A stretch of 64,000 nucleotides of DNA from Rhynchopus sp. YZ270_cl-10 (taxonomy: Eukaryota > Euglenozoa > Diplonemea > Diplonemida > Diplonemidae): positions 1,302,001 to 1,366,000 of the forward strand of contig OZ037836.1 of NCBI GenBank assembly GCA_964035575.1. Direction: 5' to 3'. The position numbers and the translations under genes were made by a program. This document shows positions 22,388-33,654 of this stretch, in pieces. Position 1 is the first letter of the stretch. Every line of letters starts with the position of its first letter. The notes beneath the pieces are model-generated. The model did not search any database and was not told the DNA's origin. It saw nothing but the letters and a program-made list of their open reading frames with translations.

Positions 22388-23794
22388 TCAAGAAGGGGGG
22401 CTGTCCTCTTCGTCCAGCACCATCTGCTCGATAGCGTTGTTGGACGCCCGCTTGGCAGGCTCGGCGTGGTCCAGCTCGTTTTTGTCCACAGGCTCCCCAC
22501 ATTGTAGTCGTCGTTGGAGCAGTGCGGAAGGAACACAGAATGCACAGACTACAACACATCGATCACACCAGCAAATCGCCAGGATGCTACGGTGGTTTCG
22601 AAAATCGCGCGGAGTTTTCCACAGCACACCCGCTTTTTTCTTAGCAATTACTTGTCCTTGTTGTTATTGTTGTTTTCAACCACCTTCCTTCAACCCTTGT
22701 AGGATCAGTTGTTATTTTTTTCGCGAAAACATGAAATTACACATTTCAAGAGAACAAATTAAAAAGGGTCCTTATTTGCATTTTTGGGATCCGCCCGTGC
22801 AGTGGTGGGGTCAATCTCGAAAATTGGACAATTTTTTGAGCACTTAAATTTTGAGAAATATGAGCCCGGTTCCTTATACGTGGGCCCATTTTCGGCTAAA
22901 ATTTTCCTCAAAATCTGGTTTTGTAAAATTGACCCTTTACTCCCCCCCCACATCGATTTCAATACTATACCTTACTTCACCTACGGTTGCCCTTACAGGG
23001 GGGGTGAAGGAAGGTAAGTTGAAAAAAAAAAGAGAAAGTGAGTGTTCCATACAGAGAAAGGCCTGTGTTGAGGCTGAACTCACAAAGGTCATCTTCAGCG
23101 ATGTTTGATGATGGCTTCTGCGCGACTGGAGGTGTGTGTGGAGGTGCATAGAAGGAGTGCTCGTAGCTGATGTTCACCTGAGGGTGGTGGAGGGTGGAGG
23201 GTGGAGGGTGGGAAGTTGAAAAGTTGAAAAGTTGAAAATTATTACGCGTCCACTCGACGTTTGGATAAAGAAAACTAAAGATGAAAAAGGGGTTTGGGAG
23301 GGAAGAGTTTAATTCTTGAACGCATCCCCACACTCAGTCGCACGGTGGGAAGTTGAAAAGTTGAAAAGCTATTTCGTATACTGTCTATTCTACTGAACGG
23401 AAGGTCTACCAGGGTACTGGTACTACATGCACCCCCCCAAACTTTTTTTACTTTATGTGGATTTCTGATATTGGTGCTCCTGAAATAAAAAAATACAGTA
23501 CGCAAAAATGGGGTTTTCAGGAGCACCAGATATGTGAAAAAGTTGAAAAACGCTAACACCACATAACATACTGCTGCGAGCCTGCGCTCCACCTGATCGG
23601 ACACGTGCGCAACGAGCGCCGCATCGCTCTCATGGCTAGCTGGGGGCAGCGTCGCGTGCACGACAAAGCCTGGCTGCGAGTCAACCACCTTCGCCTCCTC
23701 ACGCTTCCCTCCTATAGGAGTCGACAGCGGGGTACGTCGACGCATGAAGCCTTCCAACGGGGGTGTGCTGGCCTCAGGGGTTCCCCGCCTCAAG
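22388..23794 (-). CDS. Unidentified three-exon gene (C-terminal part)
   Basis: Three exons fit together on the minus strand: 23572-23794, 23084-23177 and 22388-22548. The donors are GTATGT and GTGAGT, the acceptors are CGCACAG, CCTCAG and TTGTAG, and the phases (0 and 1) agree. The product ends ...VLDEEDSPPS. The visible 159 or so residues contain Pro- and Arg-rich sequence (EGFMRRRTPLSTP), a segment rich in acidic and Ala residues, and no domain I recognise. A further exon-like stretch on the minus strand at about 24055-24135 (reading SFESIEDAGVTPNIKPYFC) may belong to the same gene, but its splice sites are unclear. The first exon has no start codon that can be trusted, so the N-terminus is open. 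The third acceptor is the least certain. Confidence 0.5.
22680..22970. repeat. Dispersed repeat with CCGGAATCCG-like phrase
   Basis: Bases 22775-22830 (CATTTTTGGGATCCGCCCGT, then GTGGTGGGGTC) resemble 13265-13320, 27398-27450 and two stretches at 40690-40925. Some copies continue with TGGACAATTTTTTGA and TGGGCCCATTTTCGGC. Confidence 0.5.
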
Positions 23795-23850
23795 CTGTGC
23801 GAAGAAGGGTGGAATAAGAACGATGGAAACAAAATATTGCTTAGAATAGG

Positions 23851-24050
23851 TTAACCCTTTAGACCCCATGCCATTTCGACGATTTTGAGTTTTGGTTTTT
23901 TTGGGGGCTCTCCAACCGATAAAGGGACCCCAGATGCAAATTTATTTAGAATAAATGATTAAGATATTCTTTTCAATCGAAAGATCAAGATGGGGTTTTC
24001 CACCTTTCGATTCTTAGAATAAAGAAATAATCGCCTCCACAGAAAAAAAA
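23851..24050. repeat. TTAACCCTTTAG end, possible solo piggyBac-type terminus
   Basis: TTAACCCTTTAGACCCC at 23851 resembles the two ends at 30932 and 38673. No partner end was found in the window. Confidence 0.35.
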
Positions 24051-24297
24051 AGAGGTGATGGTTGCCCATTGACGCAGAAGTATGGCTTGATATTCGGAGT
24101 GACTCCGGCATCCTCAATGCTCTCGAAGCTTCTGGGGGGGGACATTCAGTAGTTCGGCTGGTGTTCGGTTAACAGCAATGGCTAAAACGGAGAAGAAAAT
24201 TATTTCATATACTTTCTTTTCTTAAATGAAAAGAAAAGAAAGCAAAGAGGGTGCGACAAATGTACCCTTGCTTTTTTTTGGAGAAGAAAAAAAAAAC

Positions 24298-24335
<38 letters not shown>

Positions 24336-24913
24336 CTTGCAAAAAGCTAACTCCCAAACAAGATTGCGAACTGTTCGCATGATGGTGCACACGGTCTTCA
24401 AATGGATGTACCTATGCAAGCACCGTAGATGTCAATACGACAAACAAGAGATGAAGCTGACAGGTCTTCTTTGCCCTCCTCGAGTGTCACCTGATCCGGG
24501 CATATCCATTGTGGGGTTGTGAGGTCCATAAATCGCACCTAAAAAGATCGTCCTCTGTGAAGTGACTACTTCGGACTTATGAACGGGCTTAAGGCAATGG
24601 GATACAAGCGTGGTATACAAATGTAACATCCTCTTCCGGACAACGGCGAAGCGAAGGTGGTAAAATCGGGCTGACAATATGGCTGGGAAAAAAATCCAAA
24701 AAATGTATCCTAACAAAATGACCTTTTTTTATGGACTCAACCACAACCACTTCGTTACGGTCGATCCAAAACTTTGGGATTCAATAACTTTGATCAGAAA
24801 AAGCAGTGAGAGAGAGGGGGTTATTATGCGGTACTAGCTCCTTGGGGAACAAAGCTATTCGGGTGGGGAGATTGATTGGGTAAAGAAGAAAATAAATTCT
24901 GGTATTATTTCAG
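24051..24913. other. Intergenic, low complexity
   Basis: Dispersed repeat fragment 24225-24280 (see 10740-10800), then poly(A) of about 30 (24299-24331). No convincing gene apart from the exon-like stretch near 24055-24135. Confidence 0.45.
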
Positions 24914-25075
24914 GCGCACGACGTTGAAGTAAATTACTTTACTTCTGGTTTTATGTAATTTTACTTGTGAAAATAGTTTACTTGTGGCACACGTAAAAAC
25001 ATAAGCGTACAGCTTAAACACAAAAAAATGACATGTAAAACCACAAGTAAAGTAATTTACTTCAACGTCGTGCGC
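24914..25075. mobile_element. GACGTTGAAGTAA foldback, copy 2
   Basis: Perfect 27-base inverted termini (24914-24940 and 25049-25075) contain ACGACGTTGAAGTAA, one base different from the termini at 12335 and 37871. The interior is made of variants of TTTACTTGTG and its complement. It is 162 bp in all. Confidence 0.75.
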
Positions 25076-25679
25076 GATGTGCGCTGGGGGGAGGGTAGCT
25101 TTTATCATGACCAAAATCATAGCCGTACAGCAAGTACATACTCTGAGTTACCGACGCTCCCCCCTCCACGCCAGCTGCCTGTTTCCATATGGGGTCGGGT
25201 CTGGTTCGGTATTGCCATGGGAGTGCTACAGCTGTTGAAGCTGCCGTTCGCTGAAGGTGTCCCCGATGCCAAGCCATTGATTGGCTGTTTTCGGACAAGC
25301 TCTGTCGCCAACATCTTACACTAATGAAACAAAGACAAGAAAAAAAAAAAAGAAAAAAAAGCTCTAAACAAACGAACCTGAACCCTTTGTCAACAAGCCC
25401 TTTTCTCTCGCCAGATGAATGGCCAAAATCGAGGAAAAAAGGTTAAAAGCTGGGATGGGGGGGTGGGCGGTGGCGGTGGGGTGGGGTGGGGAGAGACGAT
25501 ACGGGACAGGTGACCCTGACGTGTTTTGTGTGTTTTTTTGAGTCACTGGAGAAGGTGGTTGATTGTGAGTGTGTTATTTTTGTACAGCAGGTGTCGGGTG
25601 TTCCCAGAGCAGTCCGCATATAGCCCGTGGTGCTGGTGGTGTGTCTGATAACTAGAAGGGGGAATTCTTGCGCGGAATA
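25076..25679. other. Intergenic, no gene recognised
   Basis: A G-rich tract lies at 25450-25490, and the GT-companion phrase at 25640-25685. A plus-strand open frame at 25028-25324 has no recognisable domain. Confidence 0.4.
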
Positions 25680-26200
25680 GGGGTCGTACGCCAAAGGTGC
25701 TCTCGTGCTGCAACCACAGACAAGCTGAGGTGCCAGACAAATGCACGAAAGCACCCCACCGCCAGACACAGCTTCCCCTCACATCATCACCACAAACGAT
25801 GTAGAGAACACCCAAACCCCCTACACTCACAACACTGTGCACCTCCACCTCCCACACCCCTTCCTCCAAGCACAAGAGTTGACTCCACACCCCAAGCACC
25901 CCAAGCACCCCAAGCACCCCAAGCACAACAAAGCGCGTCCTCCCCCCTGAGTCTCCCCAGTCACACCACGAAGTGAAAGCACGCCATCAGTGCATCAGAG
26001 CGCACAACGGAAGCCACTCGCCTCCGTCATCACACCTCACACCTCGTCAAGCAAGCTACCAAGAAGACAGTGAAAGACCACGTGGTGTCAACGAGTTCAG
26101 AGTGATGAATTACAGAAAAAAAAGTGGGGGTTGGGCGGGGAGGTACGTTGTAATGAATAAGACATGGGTTTTTGTGGGGATTCTTTTGCAGCACAGAGTA
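25680..26200 (-). repeat. UBL-LRR cassette, copy 3, with CACCCCAAG array
   Basis: Partial copy of the cassette downstream of UBL-LRR gene 2. It includes four copies of a 9-base CACCCCAAG unit (25888-25925) and the 3'-flank block TGACATGGGTTTTTGTGGGG-like at 26135-26195. Confidence 0.75.
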
Positions 26201-26385
26201 AAATAACACAATGTGTGATAACGTCTTGCTCAGCACAGCTCTCCTCTCGCACCAAGTAGTAGTCTGTGCCACGGTGAGCAAGACTGTGCCCCTCTTCTTC
26301 TCCGAACCAGAGGACGCAAGCAGACATACTGCCAGAGACCCTCCACCTCGGGGAGGTGCTGCCCTGCCACCAACACACCACGTCG

Positions 26386-27219
26386 TCATTGTGCGTGTCT
26401 CTGTCGCTTCTGGCTTTGCTCGGGGGATTCGTCTCTGCTTCGTTTCGGACGTGCTTCAACCACAAGCTTCCTCAGCTCGCCCTTCCTCACTTCGTCGGAC
26501 ACAACACTGCTGCAGCCGGAAAGGTAAATGCTCGTCAACGAAGTGCAGCGCGCAGCAAAATGCGCACTTCCAAAAGCCATAGTCATATGCGTCACGTTGC
26601 TGAGTGGAGACAAATCCAGGGTTGTTAAGCTGCTGCACTGCGAAAGGAAGCTCACACCCACCTGCGTCACCTTGCTGAGTGGTGACAAATCCAGGTTCGT
26701 TAAGCTCGTGCAGCACAACAGGAACTCTGCGCCAACCTCCGTCACATTGCTCAACCCAGAGAGGTTGATACTTGTCAACGAGATGCAGCCTGCCAGGAAG
26801 CTGTCTCCAATGCGAGTCACAATGGACTCAGCACTGAGATCAAGTCTCGTCAACGAAGTCCGTGCCAAGAAGTATTTCGGAATGACAGTCGCAACCTCCG
26901 CCTGCAGAAGCAAACACGCCACCTCAGGATCCCTCACACTCTCCAACTTCTCGGCTGTGATGTCGGTCACACCCAACGCATGAAGCTCTGCAATGGCTTC
27001 GTACTTCTTCGTTTTCGTGAGGATGATTGTGTCACCAGCACTCAGCTGCGTCATGTCCGCTCCTTCTCCCATTGGTTCGTCTCCGAAACTCATGCAAAAG
27101 CCGTGTTCAGGCAACCCCATTGCAGACGCCACCTTCCGCTGCGAGCCCTCCACTGTGTCATCTTCACCCACCTCGACCGCATGCTTCACTCCGTTCAACC
27201 CTTTGATAGTCAAATCCAT
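26386..27219 (-). CDS. UBL-LRR family protein 2 (277 aa)
   Basis: Intact, intronless. The ATG at 27219 is chosen because it starts the UBL domain (MDLTIKGLNG) as in the paralogues; 47 further upstream codons are open but belong to the leader. UBL at 1-68, linker with ITAEKLESVRDPEVACLLLQ, then about five 25-residue LRRs and the basic tail ending KRQRHAQ. It has about half the repeats of copy 1. Cassettes lie on both sides. Confidence 0.9.
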   Translation of the reverse strand: MDLTIKGLNGVKHAVEVGEDDTVEGSQRKVASAMGLPEHGFCMSFGDEPMGEGADMTQLSAGDTIILTKTKKYEAIAELHALGVTDITAEKLESVRDPEVACLLLQAEVATVIPKYFLARTSLTRLDLSAESIVTRIGDSFLAGCISLTSINLSGLSNVTEVGAEFLLCCTSLTNLDLSPLSKVTQVGVSFLSQCSSLTTLDLSPLSNVTHMTMAFGSAHFAARCTSLTSIYLSGCSSVVSDEVRKGELRKLVVEARPKRSRDESPEQSQKRQRHAQ

Positions 27220-27469
27220 ATTTGATTTGTGGTTCGATGTTTTCCCTTGTTGTTGTACTGAGGTGATGTTGATGTGGAGAAAGTGTGGGAAAGAAACAAC
27301 ACAGCACATCTGCTCTCTATTTGTAACATGGAAGTGTGCGTAAACCCCCAGGGTGAACACAAGCAGAACTTGACAAACGCCAAGTCACCCAAGAACACTG
27401 GCATTTGCATTTCCGGAATCCGTCCCGTGGTGGGGTCACTTTCAAGAACAAAAAATCAGGGCCAAGAAA

Positions 27470-27800
27470 AGGGCATCCACCCCACGCAAGGAAGAACGCC
27501 AAAGGTGCTCTCGTGCTGCAACCACAGACAAGCTGAGGTGCCAGACAAATGCACGAAAGCACCCCACCGCCAGACACAGCTTCCCCTCCCATCATCACCA
27601 CAAAACGATGGAGGGAAGCGCCACACCCAAACCCCCCCACACTCACAACACTGTCCTCCACCTCCCACAAAGACAGCCGTTCACCCCAAGCACCCCAAGC
27701 ACCCCAAGCACCCCAAGCACCCCAAGCACCCCAAGCACAACAAAGCGCGTCCTCCCCCTGAGTCCCCCCAGTCACACCATCAAGTGAAAGCACGCGACCG
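27470..27800 (-). repeat. UBL-LRR cassette, copy 4, with CACCCCAAG array
   Basis: Upstream of UBL-LRR gene 2. The 9-base CACCCCAAG unit is present six times here (27682-27735), against four, three, two and about one in other cassettes. Bases 27398-27450 are another copy of the CCGGAATCCG-like dispersed phrase. Confidence 0.75.
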
Positions 27801-28365
27801 CAGGCACACGGTACGCCACTTTTATTCTTTCGCCACGCTGCATGCTTCCTTTTCCTTCGGCGTTTGACCAATTGAGTCGTGTTCTGGTCTCCCACGGTGG
27901 GCCCTTGAGCCCCCAGGGCCTCTGCATCCGTGACACACCCTACGGTACAGTCGACGGAATGATGGAATGATGCCACCTTTTCCCCCTGGAACGATGAGAA
28001 AAAAAAAAAAAAATAAAAACGCCAAAAACCCGGAACGATGGAACGATGGTTAGCATAATGCCTGAAAAAACCAGCGCGTGTGGAAGAAAAAAGGAAAATA
28101 TTTTTTCTGATTCAAAGCAGGGATTTTTCTAATTGTGGATTTGGATATGGATTTCAGGAAAATAAAAAAATTCCCTGAAAAAAATTCCCTGTTTTTCCCT
28201 ACAGCAATTTCAGGTACATTCTACCCCACCCCACCCCCAGAGAGTTTCGCCTGTGGGATGCGATCGATCAACGCGATCAAATAAAGCGAAAAAAGGGGGG
28301 AACAAAAAACAAAAAGAATCCCGGATTTTTGAGAAAAAAATTGGCTCTGCAGGCGGTTGCTGTAG
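27801..28365. other. Intergenic, possible exon on minus strand
   Basis: The minus strand at about 27800-27945 reads an open stretch containing TQLVKRRRKRKHAAWRKN that looks protein-like, but it has no partner exons or recognised domain. The rest is A-rich. Confidence 0.25.
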
Positions 28366-28700
28366 TTGTGGGTGCAGATGTTCACGTCAGTTGCAGGCAA
28401 ACGTCCAGCATCGGAGACATTTGAGGTTGTGCACAAGAAGAAGGAGAAGACGTGTCAATCGCATTCAATTATGAGGGTTGGAAGACGGAGGAGATCTCAA
28501 ATGTTGCGCACCGTGGCTTCGCCAGACTCTTTCGCTTTAGCAAAATATGAAAGCAAACTTGATGGCAATAATTTATTGAGGCGCCGATTTCCCGCGTGGG
28601 CATTTTCCTGATGATAATTACCAACGACAGGCCATTTTATGTCAACATTTTTTAGAAATGTTGCGTTCCGTGGCTTCGCCAGGAACCTTTGGGTGCCTTG
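28366..28700 (+). repeat. Exon-like stretch and two copies of the GTGGCTTCGCC phrase
   Basis: After a GGGTGCAG acceptor-like site, 28379-28455 reads MFTSVAGKRPASETFEVVHK, which may be an exon remnant. TGTTGCGCACCGTGGCTTCG at 28502 and a longer copy at 28640-28700 match the interior of the element at 4584-5162. Confidence 0.35.
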
Positions 28701-29615
28701 ACTACCTTTTCTTACATAAATGTACTGAGGTTACTGATAAGGCTGACACCTACGATGGATCGTGGTTCACCAGCTTTCTACGATTTTGTGCATCAGGGGG
28801 AAGAAGCCTCACCTCCCTGCACTGGCAGGAAGTCGCGCGCGCGACGCGCGCGCAGCGACCGCTTTTACGGGGGGAAAGCTCGGGACCCCAAATCACCCCG
28901 TTTTGGCCAAAAGGGGTGATTGGCAAGAGTCCTGTCAACATGTCGAAAAAGTTTTGTGGGGAAAAAATTTTTTTCCCCCCGCAAAAAAGTCAAAAAAACA
29001 GCCCAAAAACTGTATCAAAAAAACAGGGAATTTTTTGGATTTGGATTTCGGAATTTAGCCAAAAAGGGTCGGATTTAGAGATATCCTTGATTCAAAGACT
29101 TTGAAAGTGGTGTTTACGTTTTGGGTACGGGGCGGAGAATAAAATCTGTTCGATAAAAGAAACGCAAACTTTTTTTTTTGTTTTATCTTGTTCAGAACTT
29201 ATTTTATTGCCTCCAAATATTGTGCCTCAAGCCAAAATGCTTTAGGGGGGCAGGAAATAAAGTAGGTTTTTTTCCCTGCATTTTTTAGCCGTAAATGGCT
29301 GGGGTGAGGGAAAAAAAGTAAATTTGAGCAGGGAATAAATAGTAAATAGCCGGGAACCCCAGCTAAAAAGGGGCAGGGAATAAAAAGTCTATTTTTCCCT
29401 GCTGTTTTTTTGATTTTTTGCCTTCTAAGGTGCGCCTCCGTACTAACTAGACTCTCGAAAATTTTTTTGGTCACACCCCTAAAAGTGCCCAATTTTGCAA
29501 TTCCAGCAAGAATTGAGCAGTTTTGAGCCTTTCTAGGGGTCTAAAACGCGTTTTTGAGGTTTTTTTCCACCCAAAAAACTTCCCAGAGGGATTTTAACGT
29601 CAAAACCACAAGATT
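28701..29615. other. Intergenic, low complexity
   Basis: Inverted GCGCGCG hairpin at 28838-28865 and several TTTTTCCCTGC-like repeats at 29255-29410. No gene recognised. Confidence 0.4.
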
Positions 29616-29849
29616 ATGCCAAGGACTACCAAGAAGCAGGCCACAGATATCTATGAGGATGCTCAGAAGAAGGCGCCCACAAAAGAAACCCATGACATCG
29701 CTTTGCAAGGATTTCTGAAATTGTCGAAGATCAAGTCCCGCAAGCCACGTGAGAAGATTACACCGCTACTTCGATCACTTGCACAAAGAACGGAAATTGA
29801 AGTCAACACCATCTGGAGTTACTTCAGCCGTCTCAACAAAAAACACTAA
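29616..29849 (+). CDS. Small open frame, 77 aa, unknown
   Basis: A clean ATG-to-TAA frame encodes a basic, helical-looking protein (MPRTTKKQATDIYEDAQKKA at the start, ending SYFSRLNKKH) with ordinary composition, unlike the low-complexity DNA around it. No domain is recognised. It could be a short gene, the first exon of a longer one, or chance. Confidence 0.3.
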   Translation: MPRTTKKQATDIYEDAQKKAPTKETHDIALQGFLKLSKIKSRKPREKITPLLRSLAQRTEIEVNTIWSYFSRLNKKH

Positions 29850-30794
29850 CAAAAGTATTCAGACATACAAAAAGACCCTCCTCTCCTAGTTTTCGGCTTC
29901 ATTTCTTTTTGTACGGCACCCCAAGCACCCACCAACAGATGTGCACACGCGGTGGGTCAAAACCCCCTAAAATTTTGGCTTTCGGCACTATTTGGAGGCA
30001 ATAAAATTACAAACTCCTGGGAGAAATTGAAGATTTTTCCCCTTGGGGGGTGCCAACTCCCTCGGATTCGTATTTCCCTCGCCTTCGGCTCGGGAAATAC
30101 ACATCCTTGGGAGTTGCACCCCCCTCGGGGAAAAAAAGCTTCAATTTCTCCCTGGAGTATATAACTATTTCATGCAACAGAGGGAAGTCATGTCAACTTT
30201 TCTTTTTTGAAGTTTTCTCGTTTTTCTTTTTGTTTTTTGGCATTTTTTTTCCGCAGTGGGAGTTGGGCCAGACAATAACATGGAGAAAAACAACTTCACT
30301 GAGTATTGCCCCAAAAACTAACTATTCTACTGAATAGAAGGTATAATAGGGTGCACTAAATGTGCCCAAACTTTTTTTTTACTTTCTGTGGATTGTTTGT
30401 TTCTGATAGTGACGTGACTCGTTTTTTGTTTTTTGTTTTTTGTTTTTGTTTTTTTTGGAAAACAAAGCTTCGTTCGCAGAGTAGAAAATATTTCAGATTT
30501 CCTCGTACTTGGCATCCACAATCTCGCCCTGACGCTGCCGTGTTTTGTCATAGCTGTTGTACCCTTTCACAGCCACATTCTTCGTCATTATAAAAGCACC
30601 ACAGCCTCAAAACCAGAACGCTAGAGCAAGGCCGTAGAACCGAACGGACGGAAACTGTGAAACCTTCGGGCCACCATACACCCCTAGCATGGTGGTCGAA
30701 GTCTTCACAAAGTCTTTACAATGTACTATGCTATCTGCGCCCACGCCCTCCCTCAAGGATAGCGCTCATTGAAAAACAAAAATGACTATTTATT
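29850..30794. other. Intergenic with hairpins
   Basis: A foldback spans about 30001-30150: AATTGAAGATTTTTCCCC and its complement, closing on CTCGCCTTCGGCTCGGG. Bases 30318-30390 resemble 23380-23460 (CTATTCTACTGAAYRGAAGG). No gene recognised. Confidence 0.45.
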
Positions 30795-30933
30795 AAATGA
30801 AAATCAGATCGCTTGATTTTCACGCGTGGGTGACTTTTTCACGAGTGAGGTTTACTTCACGAGCGAAGCGAGTGGAGTAATAGAAACGAGTGAAAAAGTC
30901 ACCCACAAGTGAAAATCTGCCTGATTTTCATTT
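30795..30933. repeat. Foldback with GCGAAGC centre
   Basis: The ends are AAATGAAAATCAG and CTGATTTTCATTT, with inner arms CACGAGTG/CACTCGTG-like and GTGGGTGACTTTTTCAC. The centre GAGCGAAGCGAG holds GCGAAGC at 30863-30869. It abuts the TTAA at 30932. Confidence 0.75.
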
Positions 30934-31389
30934 AACCCTTTGGTTCCGAAGGACTTTTTTTCAAAAAAAAATTTTTTGGGCCCCCCCCGGCTCTTTTTGC
31001 AGTAAAAAAATTTCTGGTGCAAATTTTTGACCGATTCTGGTCGCATTTGAAAGATTTTGAACACCGCTTTCAAATTTTCAAAAAATCGAAAAAAATCGGG
31101 AAAAAATCAGTGGTCAAAAAAGTGGGGAGCTCGTCATGAACTTTTTCAAAAATCCCAAAAAATCGACTTAAAAAAATCGGAGTGTTTCAAATGTGGTCGA
31201 AACATGCTTTATTTGAAAGATTGGTGACAATCTACATATCCCGAAAAACTTAGTAAAAAAAGTTTACACAGAAATGAGCTCACAGCATGTTGCTGCTTGT
31301 TGCCGCCAGCAGATTACCCGTTTTCACACGTTTTGCGTTGAAAACCCAGTGGGAGGGGGTAAAAGGGGGTTGGGGGTAAGGTGACCTAG

Positions 31390-32000
31390 GGCTCTACACC
31401 CGAGTCTCTTTTCCTCTTCATTGCGTTGCTGTTCTCGGTGTGGTACTTGCGATGACACTCGGCAGGGCATAAATAGACGCCGCAGGTCATGCAGCGGTAC
31501 GTCATCCGGACTCTCACAGGTGTACGTCATCCGGACTCTCACAGGTGCCTTTGAGCACACTTTGCAGTTCCTGGGAGTATCCATCTTTGCCAGGTCCATA
31601 CCCACGTGGGGGCAGCTGGCCTTCATCCCAGCCTCGTACGGACACTCCCGCTCAGAAAGCGTGCCAGGTGGGACAGCAGTGCAGGGGCGGGTATAGCAGC
31701 ACGGATGTCAAATGTGGGCTCCTTAGACAAACCACACCAGCTGCAGTGGCCACGGTGCTTGTCGAACGACTCTTTCGACACGTCAAGGATTGCAGCACGT
31801 TTGGTCTCATTGGCCGGGTACAATGCCATGAACTCGTAGTGTCGATCTAACGTCATCTTCGGACCCGAGCATTGCACAGGATGGCAACCACCAAGCTCAT
31901 TATTCGTTTTGCGGTTCAACCCGTCAATCGCCTGGTTCAGGTAGTTCACCGAGTACGACAGACCTGGCTTGTGTACCAGCATGATGAAGCTTAATGGTTT
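31390..32000 (-). pseudogene. piggyBac-like transposase, C-terminal remnant
   Basis: The minus strand encodes sequence with the Cys-rich domain pattern of piggyBac transposases: NCKVCSKAPVRVRMTY, then RCMTCGVYLC, then AECHRKYHT. Upstream in another frame lies LNQAIDGLNRKTNNELGG and CSWCG. A 25-bp tandem duplication (31497-31521 and 31522-31546) interrupts the Cys-rich domain and shifts the frame, and a second frame change lies near 31625. The sequence stops at about 32000 where the palindrome begins. The enzyme would cut and paste at TTAA. This copy cannot encode a full protein. Confidence 0.55.
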
Positions 32001-32009
32001 CGCCCCCCC

Positions 32010-33211
32010 TAGGGGATACGACTCCAGCCATTTTGGCTGGGACCAAACGCACGGAAAATTCATTTGGCATTATCTGGCCATCTCCAAGGCAACTGCGGGT
32101 GAAAAACACCCTCAGAGTGGGTCACAGGGGGCCTGTGGGTCGAAAAACGACCCAGAAGCCACCCCAGAATACAAAAAAATGGAAAAAAATAGTGAAAAAA
32201 CGGCTTTTTTCACGTTTTGGCCACTTTGGGCAAAATAGCGATTTTTCGAGAAAAAAATCAAAAACCGGGATATTTTTTGACATCACAAAGCCTCCTTTGG
32301 CACAAATATACCCCAAAAGTGGCCTGTGAGTCCATTCCAACCTGTTTTGGACATATTTGACACTTTTGGAAGTGTTTTTTTGGTGTTTTTAGGTCAAAAA
32401 AATGCCCAAGACGTCCCCAAGACATCCCCAAGACACTTTGCACACCCCCTGTTACGGTCATATTTTTTTCGTTTTTTTGCCTGAAACCCCCAAAATACCC
32501 CTCCCGGACCCCACATAGTCCCGAATATCCATCACACACCCACTCAGAGTGAGTAGAAGCACCCCAAAAAAAATATTTTTTAAAGCCCTAAAATTGTGCT
32601 TCAGTTTCGGCAGCATCCATGTTGAAGTTGAAGGGCTTTAAAAAATATTTTTTTTGGGGTGCTTCTACTCACTCTGAGTGGGTGTGTGATGGATATTCGG
32701 GACTATGTGGGGTCCGGGAGGGGTATTTTGGGGGTTTCAGGCAAAAAAACGAAAAAAATATGACCGTAACAGGGGGTGTGCAAAGTGTCTTGGGGATGTC
32801 TTGGGGACGTCTTGGGCATTTTTTTGACCTAAAAACACCAAAAAAACACTTCCAAAAGTGTCAAATATGTCCAAAACAGGTTGGAATGGACTCACAGGCC
32901 ACTTTTGGGGTATATTTGTGCCAAAGGAGGCTTTGTGATGTCAAAAAATATCCCGGTTTTTGATTTTTTTCTCGAAAAATCGCTATTTTGCCCAAAGTGG
33001 CCAAAACGTGAAAAAAGCCGTTTTTTCACTATTTTTTTCCATTTTTTTGTATTCTGGGGTGGCTTCTGGGTCGTTTTTCGACCCACAGGCCCCCTGTGAC
33101 CCACTCTGAGGGTGTTTTTCACCCGCAGTTGCCTTGGAGATGGCCAGATAATGCCAAATGAATTTTCCGTGCGTTTGGTCCCAGCCAAAATGGCTGGAGT
33201 CGTATCCCCTA
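32010..33211. repeat. Near-perfect 1.2-kb palindrome with TAGGGGA ends in a C run
   Basis: Arms 32010-32589 and 32632-33211 are inverted copies in exact register: paired positions sum to 65221 at the tips, at 32111-32120/33101-33110 and at the centre. The spacer is 42 bases (32590-32631). The ends are TAGGGGATACG and its complement. On the plus strand both flanks are C runs (CCCCCCC on the left, about 14 C on the right), as if the element had inserted into poly(C). It encodes only mirrored short frames. Confidence 0.9.
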
Positions 33212-33396
33212 CCCCCCCCCCCCTAGGCATACATAGCGTGCGAACGGCTCATTCGCATCATTCGCATCCTGTTCGCATTGGGTATTCGCATCCTGTTCGC
33301 ATTGGCCAATGCGAACAGGATGCGAATGACATGCGAATAACATTTATTATGGGGTGGCGACAGGCAAGTTCTCATTTTTTGGTCAATTTCCGCACT

Positions 33397-33650
33397 ACAC
33401 AGTATACACAGTACACACAGTACACACAGTACACACAGTACACACAGTACACACAGTACACACAGTACACACAGTACACACAGTACACACAGTACACACA
33501 GTACACACAGTACACACAGTACACACAGTACACACAGTACACACAGTACACACAGTACACACAGTACACACAGTACACACAGTACACACAGTACACACAG
33601 TACACACAGTATACACAGTATACACAGTATACACAGTATACACAGTATAC
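33397..33650. repeat. 9-base satellite (ACACAGTAC)n
   Basis: About 28 tandem units. The first and the last few units carry T in place of C (ACACAGTAT), and the middle is uniform. Confidence 0.95.
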
Positions 33651-33654
33651 CATA

